DNA from: an uncultured Parabacteroides sp.
GTDB lineage: Bacteria; Bacteroidota; Bacteroidia; Bacteroidales; Tannerellaceae
Direction of reading: 5' to 3'
Length of the DNA stretch: 46,538 bases
Assembly (NCBI GenBank): GCA_944325335.1
Contig: CALUZR010000025.1
Span: forward strand, 1 to 46,538
Notes under the pieces: generated by a model
Told to the model about the DNA's origin: nothing
The model's database searches: none
What the model saw: only the letters and a program-made list of their open reading frames with translations
Program-made: the position numbers and the translations under genes
In this document: positions 19,463-28,425 of the stretch, one piece after another
Layout of the letters: each line of letters opens with the position of its first letter
How positions within the stretch are numbered: position 1 is the stretch's first letter

Positions 19463-20212
19463 TTATATCTCACTAAAGAAATCCACCATTTCTTCTTCTG
19501 ATATTGCCGGAGCTTTTGCTGCTCTTTCTTCTAATTCTTCTTTCATTTTTGCGCCAGTCATACTTATTGCTTCACAATCATCCCATTTACTCATATCAAC
19601 AGAAGCTTCGCGAGGTAATCCTTCCTCTGTAAATGTTTGCTCATATTCAGCCAAAAGTTTCCTTACATTCTTTAATGTTTCCCTATTTGCTTTGATCTGC
19701 TTAATTTCATCCCCTGTCAATAAAGTTTCTAATAAAGATGCAGCAGCATTAGTTCCAGCACCGACTGCGGCACCTTTACCTCCAGATAGTACACCTCCAG
19801 CTATAGCACCTTTGGCTGCATTAATTCCAACTTTCGCCAAAATACTACCTACCGCTTTCCATGAATCAGTAACGTATTTTTTAGCAACAGTTAAATCATA
19901 AAGCTTTCCGTCATTACCTTTTAGCTTGTAGACATACTTATCCGTGCCATCTTCATTTTTGACCTGATTTCCATTTTCATCTACAATGTTTACCTTCATT
20001 ACTTCGAAGTTTACAGGTTTAATAGCCTTCTCAACCTCCTTTTTCAACTCTTCTTCCGATTGTTGATCATCAGAGGTTGTCTGTTCTGTTCCTGTAACAA
20101 CTTCTGCCGCCTTCTTTACCTTGTTCAAAAACTTTTGTGCAGAAACTGTTGATGTTCCCAAAATCATCGCTAAAGCGACAACTACACTTTTCAATAAAAT
20201 ACTTCTTTTCAT
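19463..20212 (-). CDS. Exported protein with glycine zipper (operon gene 8)
   Basis: 249 residues, no named family recognised. A signal peptide covers about 1-25 (TSTVSA-QKF). An acidic/charged segment (about 40-65) is followed by a small beta-like region (NIVDENGNQVKNEDGTDKYVYKLKG). About 130-158 is a Gly/Ala zipper (KGAIAGGVLSGGKGAAVGAG), of the kind that inserts in or packs against membranes. The tail is charged helix. It is the last gene of the minus-strand operon, 31 bp after the gene before it, and ends at a strong terminator. Confidence 0.7.
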   Translation of the reverse strand: MKRSILLKSVVVALAMILGTSTVSAQKFLNKVKKAAEVVTGTEQTTSDDQQSEEELKKEVEKAIKPVNFEVMKVNIVDENGNQVKNEDGTDKYVYKLKGNDGKLYDLTVAKKYVTDSWKAVGSILAKVGINAAKGAIAGGVLSGGKGAAVGAGTNAAASLLETLLTGDEIKQIKANRETLKNVRKLLAEYEQTFTEEGLPREASVDMSKWDDCEAISMTGAKMKEELEERAAKAPAISEEEMVDFFSEI

Positions 20213-20243
20213 TTGAATAACTATTTAAACGATTAATAAAAAA

Positions 20244-21818
20244 TTATTTGATATACATTTTCAATCGAAATTGTTTTTCCATATAAGTTCCTTTTGCTTG
20301 GAGCAAAAAATCAGAAACACTCATATAGTAAATCTTAATTCCACTCTTTTTATCAGGTCGAAAAATAAAACCTTCAGGAAGTGGATTACGGTTCAATTCT
20401 ATTTCAGCAATACCATTCGAATTTGAAATACCGACTTGTTTGAAATTAAACGGTTCTTTCTTCACCATTTGTTCAAATTTACGATCTGAAGAAAATGAAG
20501 CAGACGAAACAGAAGGCGAACCATTATATGTCCAAATTTCCACATTTGGTATATAATTACCTTCACTTAAGGTCCTCCATTCTACTATAGTAAACTTTAC
20601 CTTTAAAGGCATATCTTCTACAAATGTCTTCAGTTTATCTCGACGTTCAAGATAGACATCATTCGGATTATAATTATCGTAGATATACTGATAATAATCG
20701 ATTGCAGCTCCAGCATAATCTGCAACCTTAAGTTGTGTAGCATTACCTGCCTTTTTCATTTCTGCCAAACCTTTAACTGCAACGGCTGCAAGTCGTTCAT
20801 AATGCATACAACTATCGCAATATGCCATTGATTCAAAAATGACTGGACGCATATTTTCTTCTACGTCACTAGCTTCTAAAGCACTTTGATAAGCAGCTCG
20901 TGCTTCTTTGTACTTACGCATTCCATAAAGACTTCGCCCTTCATTCAGGAAAGCACTACTTTCTGTTGCATAAACCATTTTCTTAACAACCAAAGGTACC
21001 ACTACATAATAGCATTTATCTCTTGGATCAAGATCTCCAATATTTAAAGATAAATAATTAGAACTGTCAGCATAAAGACTTATATTTGAAATCTCCGACA
21101 AATATATATCCGCAGTTTGTTTCTTTTGACGAAGTTCATCTATTTGTCGATCCTGTTCTTCCCATTCTTCATCTGATTTCTTACTGGTATCTTCCAGCAA
21201 TGCTTTTAACTTCCTATTTATAACAGAAGTATCAGAACGTGCTTCTAGCAAATTTTCTATTGGGACTATTACATTAATAATAATTTGATCGTCTGCACTA
21301 ACTCTACGACTTATAGTTGCTTTTAATTTAGGTGAACAAGAAACTTGAAGACTTGGAATCGTTGTACGAATTTCTATTTCTGCCTCAGAAGCATTCATTC
21401 TTCCTGCTGCAGCTCGTTGTTGTGGTTCAATACGAATGGGATTAACTACCATCTCAATACGATATGCATAAAGAAAATCCTTTTGTTTCATAGTCACCAC
21501 AAAATCTGTTGTATACGCGCTACCTGTTTGATGTATTTCCATATGTGGTTGTTCTACCTCATCAAATAACACCCGATATTCATAAAAACCATCTATATTA
21601 GGTTTCTCACTTCGCTTTATAGAAGAATACTCAGCATTTGTCGCTCTAATAACCAAATCCTTATATTTCGACAAAAGTAGTACACCACGTTTACCTCCTA
21701 AATCAGCAAAGCAATCGTGTTCCATATCACGGCTATGCGAAATATAATCCGTTTGTGCTTGCACTGAGAAAGCAAACCACAACAATAACCATATACTAAT
21801 TATATATTTCATACTCAT
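20244..21818 (-). CDS. Exported protein with coiled coil and TPR-like helices (operon gene 7)
   Basis: 524 residues, no named family recognised. A signal peptide covers 1-21 (FSVQA-QTD). Residues about 30-190 are beta-rich. A charged coiled coil (about 205-235, with EEWEEQDRQIDELRQKKQ) follows. Helical repeats near 290-360 (LNEGRSLYGMRKYKEARAAY) resemble TPRs, a protein-interaction fold. The C-terminal 100 residues are again beta-rich, with NSNGIAEIELNRNPLPEGF resembling a carboxypeptidase-regulatory-like module. It lies in the tubulin-like operon with a 15-bp gap to its upstream neighbour. Confidence 0.7.
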   Translation of the reverse strand: MSMKYIISIWLLLWFAFSVQAQTDYISHSRDMEHDCFADLGGKRGVLLLSKYKDLVIRATNAEYSSIKRSEKPNIDGFYEYRVLFDEVEQPHMEIHQTGSAYTTDFVVTMKQKDFLYAYRIEMVVNPIRIEPQQRAAAGRMNASEAEIEIRTTIPSLQVSCSPKLKATISRRVSADDQIIINVIVPIENLLEARSDTSVINRKLKALLEDTSKKSDEEWEEQDRQIDELRQKKQTADIYLSEISNISLYADSSNYLSLNIGDLDPRDKCYYVVVPLVVKKMVYATESSAFLNEGRSLYGMRKYKEARAAYQSALEASDVEENMRPVIFESMAYCDSCMHYERLAAVAVKGLAEMKKAGNATQLKVADYAGAAIDYYQYIYDNYNPNDVYLERRDKLKTFVEDMPLKVKFTIVEWRTLSEGNYIPNVEIWTYNGSPSVSSASFSSDRKFEQMVKKEPFNFKQVGISNSNGIAEIELNRNPLPEGFIFRPDKKSGIKIYYMSVSDFLLQAKGTYMEKQFRLKMYIK

Positions 21819-21833
21819 TTCTATTTTTAATAC

Positions 21834-22853
21834 TTACAAATCAAATGCTCCTAAAGTAGATATATCATCATCCGGTTGTTGCCGTACACCTCCGACCCAC
21901 TCCGGTTGCCAAGTACGCACATGGATAATAGGATCGCCCCCATTCTCCGGAAATTCCCATAACAAGAAAAGATAACCTTCATCGCTATAGCTACTCGAAC
22001 GCCATTCTTGCCGCAAACGAACACCATACATAGTATCGTTCACACGAGAACGGGTAATTCCTGCACACCCTCCAACTTCTCCATTCTCACCAATCTCACT
22101 AAATTTGACATCGATCCATTTATTACGTGCAAACGCTCGTCTCAAATTTAGTATGTATTGTTCCTTAGATTGTTTAGTATACTCTACCTTCTGGCTAAAC
22201 CCTCCGAAATCACCTCCATTTCGAACTGTCACCACTTTTCCGGTAATAATCAAGGCATCGTCGCTGAATATTTTATTGATAAAGTCAATATCTTTCTGGT
22301 TATAGGCCGTGCGGAAACGTTCGATGTATTGCAAGATAATCATCTGCTTCTCTTTTTCCACCACACTTCCACAACGCTCCATACTTTCAAACATGTGCCC
22401 ATCAAGCGCTAAACGAAAATCCGTAATATTCCCGCTGGCATCAAACTCGACCACAGCTTCCTGATAATTTCCTACGCCAAAATCCTCCTCTTCTGGTGTA
22501 ATAATTAAAGGAATATGGCTGACCATCATCGTTCCGTCCTTAAATATCCAACAGCGTTCGACCACTTCTTCGTCATCACAATAAAAAGGTGTTACTTCCC
22601 ATAAACGCACCAATGACTTAAGCGCGAAGTCGTCCATACGGAAGTTCTTCGTCGTTAATATACTTTTGGCTCCTTGTGCCCGATTTATTTCGGTTAAGAC
22701 CGTACCTAAATTCTGAGCCGCCGTATTTAGCGCAGCAGGAATCTCTATTCCTTCATCTACTGTTAGTGTAACCGTAACCGCGTTCACTTTATGCATACCT
22801 AATAGAAATAGGCACACAAACAACATCCACTTATTTATCAATTTCATATTCAT
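21834..22853 (-). CDS. Exported NTF2/SnoaL-like protein (operon gene 6)
   Basis: 339 residues with a signal peptide (about 1-25, KVNA-VTV). The N-terminal half contains a long segment on prediction of a bound or supported domain that I do not recognise. Residues about 165-320 look like an NTF2-like cone: IERFRTAYNQKDIDFINKIF, DDALIITGKV, GYLFLLWEF and IIHVRTWQPEW. Such domains bind small molecules or partner proteins; here the pocket is unassigned. It sits 8 bp after the gene at 22862 in the operon. Confidence 0.7.
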   Translation of the reverse strand: MNMKLINKWMLFVCLFLLGMHKVNAVTVTLTVDEGIEIPAALNTAAQNLGTVLTEINRAQGAKSILTTKNFRMDDFALKSLVRLWEVTPFYCDDEEVVERCWIFKDGTMMVSHIPLIITPEEEDFGVGNYQEAVVEFDASGNITDFRLALDGHMFESMERCGSVVEKEKQMIILQYIERFRTAYNQKDIDFINKIFSDDALIITGKVVTVRNGGDFGGFSQKVEYTKQSKEQYILNLRRAFARNKWIDVKFSEIGENGEVGGCAGITRSRVNDTMYGVRLRQEWRSSSYSDEGYLFLLWEFPENGGDPIIHVRTWQPEWVGGVRQQPDDDISTLGAFDL

Positions 22854-22861
22854 TTCCTTTT

Positions 22862-23551
22862 TTATAATTCAAATCCAATAGCACCACATCCGCTGTAATT
22901 TTTTACACCATCAGGTTTGTTCGTTTTTACATTTTTCCGTTCACTACCCGGAGTAAGAACAGCAACTACTTTTCCTTCTCGATTATAAATTACCAAATAA
23001 CAAGCATCTGGATTATCCAAAGATGCATAGCGCGCATAACTCTTAATTTTCCCCTGAGCTTTCATTTCTTTTATTTTATTTGCCATATCACTATATTCCG
23101 TACAAGCAGCTATCAAGCCAACTACTTCCGGTAGAGATTCTTGCAACGTTTCTTCTACAGCAGGAAGATTCTTATTCTCTATCATGACGGCATTTTCGGT
23201 CGGAATAATATCGCTTTTCCGAACATAGATAAAATAACGAAACATATTCGTACCACGAGGCATCGACAACGTAGTCCATAACTCTTCCCGGTTATTGACT
23301 ACCAAATTGGCACTACCTTTCAACTTCTTTTGTGTAGCCACCCATTTATTTACTTCATCACAGAGTATTTCTTCCGCATAACTTTTTGCTTCTTCCTCGG
23401 TCGGAGCCGTAGATTCTGCATAAAGATATTGCGAACTTTTCTTTATCTTGTTAATTTGTTTTTTTACCTCATCCACCGGTTGTCCTGCCCACAAAAGAGT
23501 GAATGAAAAACAAGAAAGCAGCGTTATGAATAAAAATTTTATCTTCATCAT
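22862..23551 (-). CDS. Exported protein, LPP20-like (operon gene 5)
   Basis: 229 residues with a signal peptide (about 1-22, LLWA-GQP). The segment TEEEAKSYAEEILCDEVNKWV, followed by beta strands, resembles LPP20/FlgT-N-like envelope proteins, where a helix with regularly spaced Ala packs on a sheet. This resemblance is weak. The C-terminal region (RYASLDNPDACYLVIYNREGKVVAVLTPG) looks like a separate small alpha/beta unit. Its ATG overlaps the stop region of the gene at 23548 by 4 bp, implying coupling. Confidence 0.65.
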   Translation of the reverse strand: MMKIKFLFITLLSCFSFTLLWAGQPVDEVKKQINKIKKSSQYLYAESTAPTEEEAKSYAEEILCDEVNKWVATQKKLKGSANLVVNNREELWTTLSMPRGTNMFRYFIYVRKSDIIPTENAVMIENKNLPAVEETLQESLPEVVGLIAACTEYSDMANKIKEMKAQGKIKSYARYASLDNPDACYLVIYNREGKVVAVLTPGSERKNVKTNKPDGVKNYSGCGAIGFEL

Positions 23552-24663
23552 TTATCTGATTTTATATCGTGAATAAAAAACTTTTCCGTTATATTTTGCA
23601 AAGGTGTATATACATACAACGTTCCTTTAGCTTTTCCGCCTTTTCCATACAAAATACTAAGAGGAAATTGAATACTAAGCATATGGTTATAGGCCATCTT
23701 ATGGTTTACTGCAAACAAAGTAGCTGTAAGCATTTCCTCCGTATATGTTTTCTTTCCCAAATAGAATCGACAATATTCTTGTTGACAGTAAGACAGAAAC
23801 TGTTGCAAAGTAATTTCCATGTGAGTCTTCGCATAACCATATTTATCAATGGTTAATTCAAGTAGTATTTCTTGTCCAAAACAACCTGTCAACAATATAT
23901 TATTGAGACTTTGCAAAGGTTTCAATGTATCAATCAAAATACGCATACACCCAGATGACGCATGTAAATATAAGTCGGAACGGATCATATCTGTAAGATA
24001 ATTTCCATTACTGGCAATCAGTAAAGTATCCGCAGATGATATACGGCTATCTTTCCACGCCTGCGGCAACGTATCAGGTAATAAAAGAGGTTCTATGCGC
24101 TGAATATTCCGCTCAAATATATTCTCTAATTCCACCGCATCAGCCCCAACTATTAACTGATAATCTGCCGGTATCTGCATACAAACTTTTTGTTTGCCAC
24201 TTCCCCATTCAACTATATAACCATGTCTTTCCTTTTCATGAAATGCAAATGGCAATTCTGGATTCCTATTCAATAAAGAAACATCTCCTTCCAAGAAAGA
24301 AACATACTCTCTATTGGCCGCCTCCAGTTTGTCTTCTTCTTCCATCACATCTTGTGCCAACGCGTAACGTTCAATAAAGTCCAATACCAATTGCATATCG
24401 TAGTCTTTTATCAAACGGCTATCGAACAATTTATATCCTATATGAGACACATCCCCATAATTATTCGTCCGTATGCGCAGTTGTTTCCCCGCAAAATACC
24501 ACGTAGAATCATTATCCACATTTTTACCGATTGAATCAGGTAATTCTATCTTAATCGCTTTAGCAAGCGTTTCCAAACAACGAGTATGAAAAGATGTGGC
24601 AGCACTCACGTTTATCGTAAATGCTGTCCACATTCCTATCAATATGAAGGGTATAAACTTCAT
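23548..24663 (-). CDS. Exported protein of unknown function (operon gene 4)
   Basis: 371 residues, no named family recognised. A short signal peptide (about 1-21, NVSA-ATS) precedes a region with alternating helices and strands. It has SSGCMRILIDTLKPL and several Tyr/Cys-rich helices (SYCQQEYCRFYLGKKTY) in the last third. No catalytic motif was found. It overlaps its two neighbours by 4 bp each, so it is firmly part of the operon and is expected in the periplasm. Confidence 0.65.
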   Translation of the reverse strand: MKFIPFILIGMWTAFTINVSAATSFHTRCLETLAKAIKIELPDSIGKNVDNDSTWYFAGKQLRIRTNNYGDVSHIGYKLFDSRLIKDYDMQLVLDFIERYALAQDVMEEEDKLEAANREYVSFLEGDVSLLNRNPELPFAFHEKERHGYIVEWGSGKQKVCMQIPADYQLIVGADAVELENIFERNIQRIEPLLLPDTLPQAWKDSRISSADTLLIASNGNYLTDMIRSDLYLHASSGCMRILIDTLKPLQSLNNILLTGCFGQEILLELTIDKYGYAKTHMEITLQQFLSYCQQEYCRFYLGKKTYTEEMLTATLFAVNHKMAYNHMLSIQFPLSILYGKGGKAKGTLYVYTPLQNITEKFFIHDIKSDK

Positions 24664-25277
24664 GGTTTTATAGCCGTTTTATTCCCATCATGTTCCCAAT
24701 AACCTAATCCGCAGATTCTGCCATCACGGAATTCCCCCTCAAACGTATCGCCCGGATTGGCAATGAAATCTTTGGATGAAACAATTTGATGTCTTTCCTT
24801 ATAAGTAATCATTCCATATCCATGCGGCTTTCCATTCTTCAAATCACCATGATAAGTACCATATCCCAAATCGATCGTACCTTTGCCATCCAACACTTGC
24901 GGTGTGGTAGATGTAGATTCTTCCACCACTTCAGGTTCACCCGTAACTTCAGGCGTAGTTTCCTCTACCGGAACTTCCTCTATGGCTGTTGAATCTACCG
25001 CTACAGGTTCTTCTGTTGGGAAATCTACCGAAGTATTCTCTTTCGGGCTTTTTCCCATAGACAACATAACCCCGATCGCAATGGCAGCTACCACTACCAA
25101 ACCTCCGACAATCATCAACACTTTCTTTTTACCAGAAGGATCATCTTTCTTTCCTACATGTTCCTTCAACGGTTGATGACATAAAGGACATTCAAACTCT
25201 CCTCCAAGTTCGATCTCGACAGGTTTATTGTAATTGTCACAATCAATATTCTTACAAATACCTACTTTCTTTGCCAT
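24660..25277 (-). CDS. Zinc-ribbon/TM/MORN-repeat protein (operon gene 3)
   Basis: 205 residues with three parts. The N-terminus is a four-cysteine zinc ribbon (Cys8, Cys13, Cys30, Cys33). A single membrane helix follows at about 53-73. An acidic Thr/Glu/Pro linker (about 80-130) then leads to MORN-like repeats with GYGTYHGDLKNGKPHGYGM and DTFEGEFRDGRICGLGYW. The ribbon should face the cytoplasm and the MORN part the periplasm, so this protein could link the cytoplasmic tubulin-like proteins to the exported ones. That link is inferred. It starts 4 bp after the stop of the tubulin-like gene. Confidence 0.75.
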   Translation of the reverse strand: MAKKVGICKNIDCDNYNKPVEIELGGEFECPLCHQPLKEHVGKKDDPSGKKKVLMIVGGLVVVAAIAIGVMLSMGKSPKENTSVDFPTEEPVAVDSTAIEEVPVEETTPEVTGEPEVVEESTSTTPQVLDGKGTIDLGYGTYHGDLKNGKPHGYGMITYKERHQIVSSKDFIANPGDTFEGEFRDGRICGLGYWEHDGNKTAIKP

Positions 25278-25281
25278 AATC

Positions 25282-28200
25282 TTATTCTAATTTTAAATCG
25301 TTATCACATAATTTCTCTGCTGCTGCATTAAAGGCTATGAACATTTGGTTGTTCTCGTTTCCTCCAACCAAAGGAAGCAAAACATTATCCAATGTTTCTC
25401 CCATTTTCAGCATCAATTGGTCTTTCTTCTCCCGATGCTTGTAGTTGGTGTTCATCTCTTCCAATACCCTTCTGCGTAACATGGAAGCATCCATCGCCCG
25501 GGTAAGTTTACTTAACTCTTTAAGTGTTTCCAGCATATTGTCGCCCACTGTAATCCATCGGCTAATACGTCCCATTTTATTCTTTTCACCCGCAAAAGCC
25601 TTTGTCTTTTCTCCGGTTTCCGCATCTTCCCGTTCCACGATAATGCCCTCTATGGAGTAAGCCAACAAGATTATCGGAATGAGTTCCTTACTTGATTCTT
25701 CTGTACTTTTATTAAAGAGTGCAGGCAATGGCTTTGTAAAGCTTTCGGTATGTACGACCATTCGGTTTACTTCACTTCGCGTCAGTATATCATACTTTTC
25801 CTTCAATACTCGTACATTGTCTACATAGCGAAGCGGGAAACCACTATGTGCCGTAATGACTACGATTTGGTTGCTCTTGAAGTTCACCGATACATCCATA
25901 TCTTTATTAAATGGAATCGTTCCGCTTTCACCAAAGTCCTTGATAAAATCGTTCCGGAAAGTGTCATCATCTTCATAAAGAGGTAAAGACAATTGGATAA
26001 TCTTTTGATGGTTGGCTGCCGTCTCCGGACTTCCTTTTCCCTCTTCCGATCCATTAAACGGCAAGAAACTCTGAGCTGCATTATAGATTTCCTTCACGAA
26101 ACGTTTCCGTTTCTCCGGCGTACTGCACTCCGTATTGCGCAACTTATCCAAGATATTCACGTTTACCAAACGCATATTAGCATTCTTCTTGGAATAGTCA
26201 TCTAATTCCTGACGTGCTTTCTCAATGCAAGCCTTGAGAGTAATCTCTTGCAGGGCGCTTGCGTTTATCTTCTTGGCCAACGTACTGAAGCCGGCATTCG
26301 TCGTATCTACCGATTCGATGATGCTTGTACGCAAACTGGTGGAGTGTTTCTTTTGATTCTCTTGATTCTTCAGGAATCCTTGCACCGTATTTCGTACTAA
26401 CCGAGGATCATATTCCTTCACCACTTCGCCCTTCATATCGCTCGTCTCCGCATCGCTCAATTTACATTTCTCTTCCGCTTGTTTCTTCATAGTTACGGCG
26501 AAATCATCCAATACACGCATGAAAGGCTCCACACTGTTCGTATTCAATAAAGTAAGCATATTGATCACTTCCCGCAATAACTTCACTGCATACGTATAAG
26601 CCAATATCGTAGTCATCAGCGTCATTTGTTCCCTCTTCGCATCAGCAAAACGGCCAAATGTCTTGCTGGAAGCATTCGTCACCGCATCCTTCAGCCAGCC
26701 AATATTATTCCAATCCCGCCGAATATCCTCTAATTGATTAGCCAAATCTTCATTCAAATAAGCAGATCGCTTTGTAATCTTATGATTGAATCCGTCTATC
26801 CGTTCCTCACACTGTGCAATCAACACATTAATATACTTGTGGACTTCAATAATAGACATATTGCCAACCTTCCAATTTGCAAAGAGATTATTTTCTACAC
26901 GACGACATATTTCTTCCGCAAAACCACCCATTTGAGACTCGTAGTTTTGATAGAACTTATTCACGCCGCATCCTCGGTACATAGAGTCGTAAAAGTTATC
27001 GCAAAGCTGATTGAACTCCTCAAGCCATTCCTTCTTTTGGCACTCACTCTGCACGTCTTGTTTATAACGGTCGATATAGAACTCCCACCCCTGCACAATC
27101 GGTTTCCAATTCGCCACATGCTTTTCTATCGACGGCAATGGCTTGCTCAACATCAGGTAATCATCCGCAAGCAAATTGGATTCTATCTCTTCCGGTTTAC
27201 GGACACGTTCTACAAAATCTTTGCCTACCATATCTTCCGTACACTCAATATAACCGCGGGCATCATCCCACAATCCATAAAGCATTTGCATCGAAGCTTG
27301 ACGGGCAAAATGATAAGCACCATATTCCACCACTTCTGTTTCCGGATACTCGATGCGTTTTACCCCAAAGGTCATGAACTTACGACTATGTACCGGCTCT
27401 TTTATTTCATTTTCTTCCGGAAGCAAACCATTATTCTCGTTTGTCTCCAAACGTGCCATCTTGCTTCCATTTTGCATGGACGAAGCTACAATCTTTTGGA
27501 AGAGGAAATCGCCAACAATCGTAGGTAACACCTTATGTAAATTTACCTCTTTTCCTGCTTCGTTTACATTGGTATAAAGATAAGCCATATCAAATGCATC
27601 CTGCCCCTTCAGCAAGCGGCGAACATTTCCATATTCATCCGTATTCCCTTTCACATCAGTCGGATAATACCGGCCTACCGACATGGCATTCAATTCCAAC
27701 AAAGCAGCATATCCGTTAGGTTGGTAATAACGGTTGCTATCTTCACCGCCTGGAATCTGAATGATTTTCTCCGGTACGTAGAGGTAAAGCTGTATTTTAT
27801 ACTTGGTTCGGTCGTCGCCTGTCCGTTGAAACTCATTTCGTATTTGCGTCACGGCATCCACAATCGACCCGGAGCCTGTTCCTCCACCTAAACCTGCACA
27901 AATATGAAACGTTACATCGTCCACATCTTCTTTTTCTTTTAACGCTCTTACACGTGCATGTACTTGCCCTACAAAAGTGTTTTGAGGCAATCCGCACATA
28001 TTGTTGGCAATGAGCATACGCCCAAAACGGCGCCGCTGCCCACCAATACCTTCACTGATAATCGCCCCGATTCCTTCCCGCAACATCGCTTCATCTTTAC
28101 GGTTAATGAAGGAATTAATGCCGGGATATTGGTCCAAATTTTCCAATACGCCCGACCCAATTCCATTAATAGACAAACGCTGCGCAGGCGAAAGCTGTAC

Positions 28201-28389
28201 TGACGCACCCAATGTCTGCCAATCCGATTCGTTGTTCAAATCTGCCAGGCTGGAATCCACATACAGGTATTCTATATGTGCGTCCCCTGTCGGTTCGTTC
28301 GAACGAAATTCCTCATAAATGCGCTTTCTCAATGCGCGAAGGACAGAACCTCCCGTTCCGCCCAAGCCTATCACTAAATGATTTGCCAT
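25282..28389 (-). CDS. Tubulin-like protein with GTP-binding signature (operon gene 2)
   Basis: 1035 residues. The N-terminus (VIGLGGTGGSVLRALRKRI, 6-24) is the first glycine loop, and GLGGGTGSGSIVDAV (166-180) is the tubulin/FtsZ signature that binds GTP phosphates. This fits the Tubulin_2 (PF13809) type, not FtsZ. The remaining 650 residues are mostly helical and not recognised as motor or enzyme domains; KSNQIVVIT recurs in the paralogue. Polymerisation is expected from the family but not shown here. The first 71 residues are identical to the paralogue at 28426-30585. Confidence 0.85.
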   Translation of the reverse strand: MANHLVIGLGGTGGSVLRALRKRIYEEFRSNEPTGDAHIEYLYVDSSLADLNNESDWQTLGASVQLSPAQRLSINGIGSGVLENLDQYPGINSFINRKDEAMLREGIGAIISEGIGGQRRRFGRMLIANNMCGLPQNTFVGQVHARVRALKEKEDVDDVTFHICAGLGGGTGSGSIVDAVTQIRNEFQRTGDDRTKYKIQLYLYVPEKIIQIPGGEDSNRYYQPNGYAALLELNAMSVGRYYPTDVKGNTDEYGNVRRLLKGQDAFDMAYLYTNVNEAGKEVNLHKVLPTIVGDFLFQKIVASSMQNGSKMARLETNENNGLLPEENEIKEPVHSRKFMTFGVKRIEYPETEVVEYGAYHFARQASMQMLYGLWDDARGYIECTEDMVGKDFVERVRKPEEIESNLLADDYLMLSKPLPSIEKHVANWKPIVQGWEFYIDRYKQDVQSECQKKEWLEEFNQLCDNFYDSMYRGCGVNKFYQNYESQMGGFAEEICRRVENNLFANWKVGNMSIIEVHKYINVLIAQCEERIDGFNHKITKRSAYLNEDLANQLEDIRRDWNNIGWLKDAVTNASSKTFGRFADAKREQMTLMTTILAYTYAVKLLREVINMLTLLNTNSVEPFMRVLDDFAVTMKKQAEEKCKLSDAETSDMKGEVVKEYDPRLVRNTVQGFLKNQENQKKHSTSLRTSIIESVDTTNAGFSTLAKKINASALQEITLKACIEKARQELDDYSKKNANMRLVNVNILDKLRNTECSTPEKRKRFVKEIYNAAQSFLPFNGSEEGKGSPETAANHQKIIQLSLPLYEDDDTFRNDFIKDFGESGTIPFNKDMDVSVNFKSNQIVVITAHSGFPLRYVDNVRVLKEKYDILTRSEVNRMVVHTESFTKPLPALFNKSTEESSKELIPIILLAYSIEGIIVEREDAETGEKTKAFAGEKNKMGRISRWITVGDNMLETLKELSKLTRAMDASMLRRRVLEEMNTNYKHREKKDQLMLKMGETLDNVLLPLVGGNENNQMFIAFNAAAEKLCDNDLKLE

Positions 28390-28406
28390 GATGTATATAT
28401 TTTTAA
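28175..28406. repeat. 5' duplicated tract shared by the two tubulin-like genes (copy 1)
   Basis: About 232 bp aligned with 30371-30602 at a constant offset of 2196 bp. I count eight mismatches (about 97% identity), and the encoded first 71 residues are unchanged. It covers the start codon and about 17 bp of upstream sequence. Identity stops sharply at codon 72. Confidence 0.9.
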
Positions 28407-28425
28407 ACCAATTAATTATTCATTT

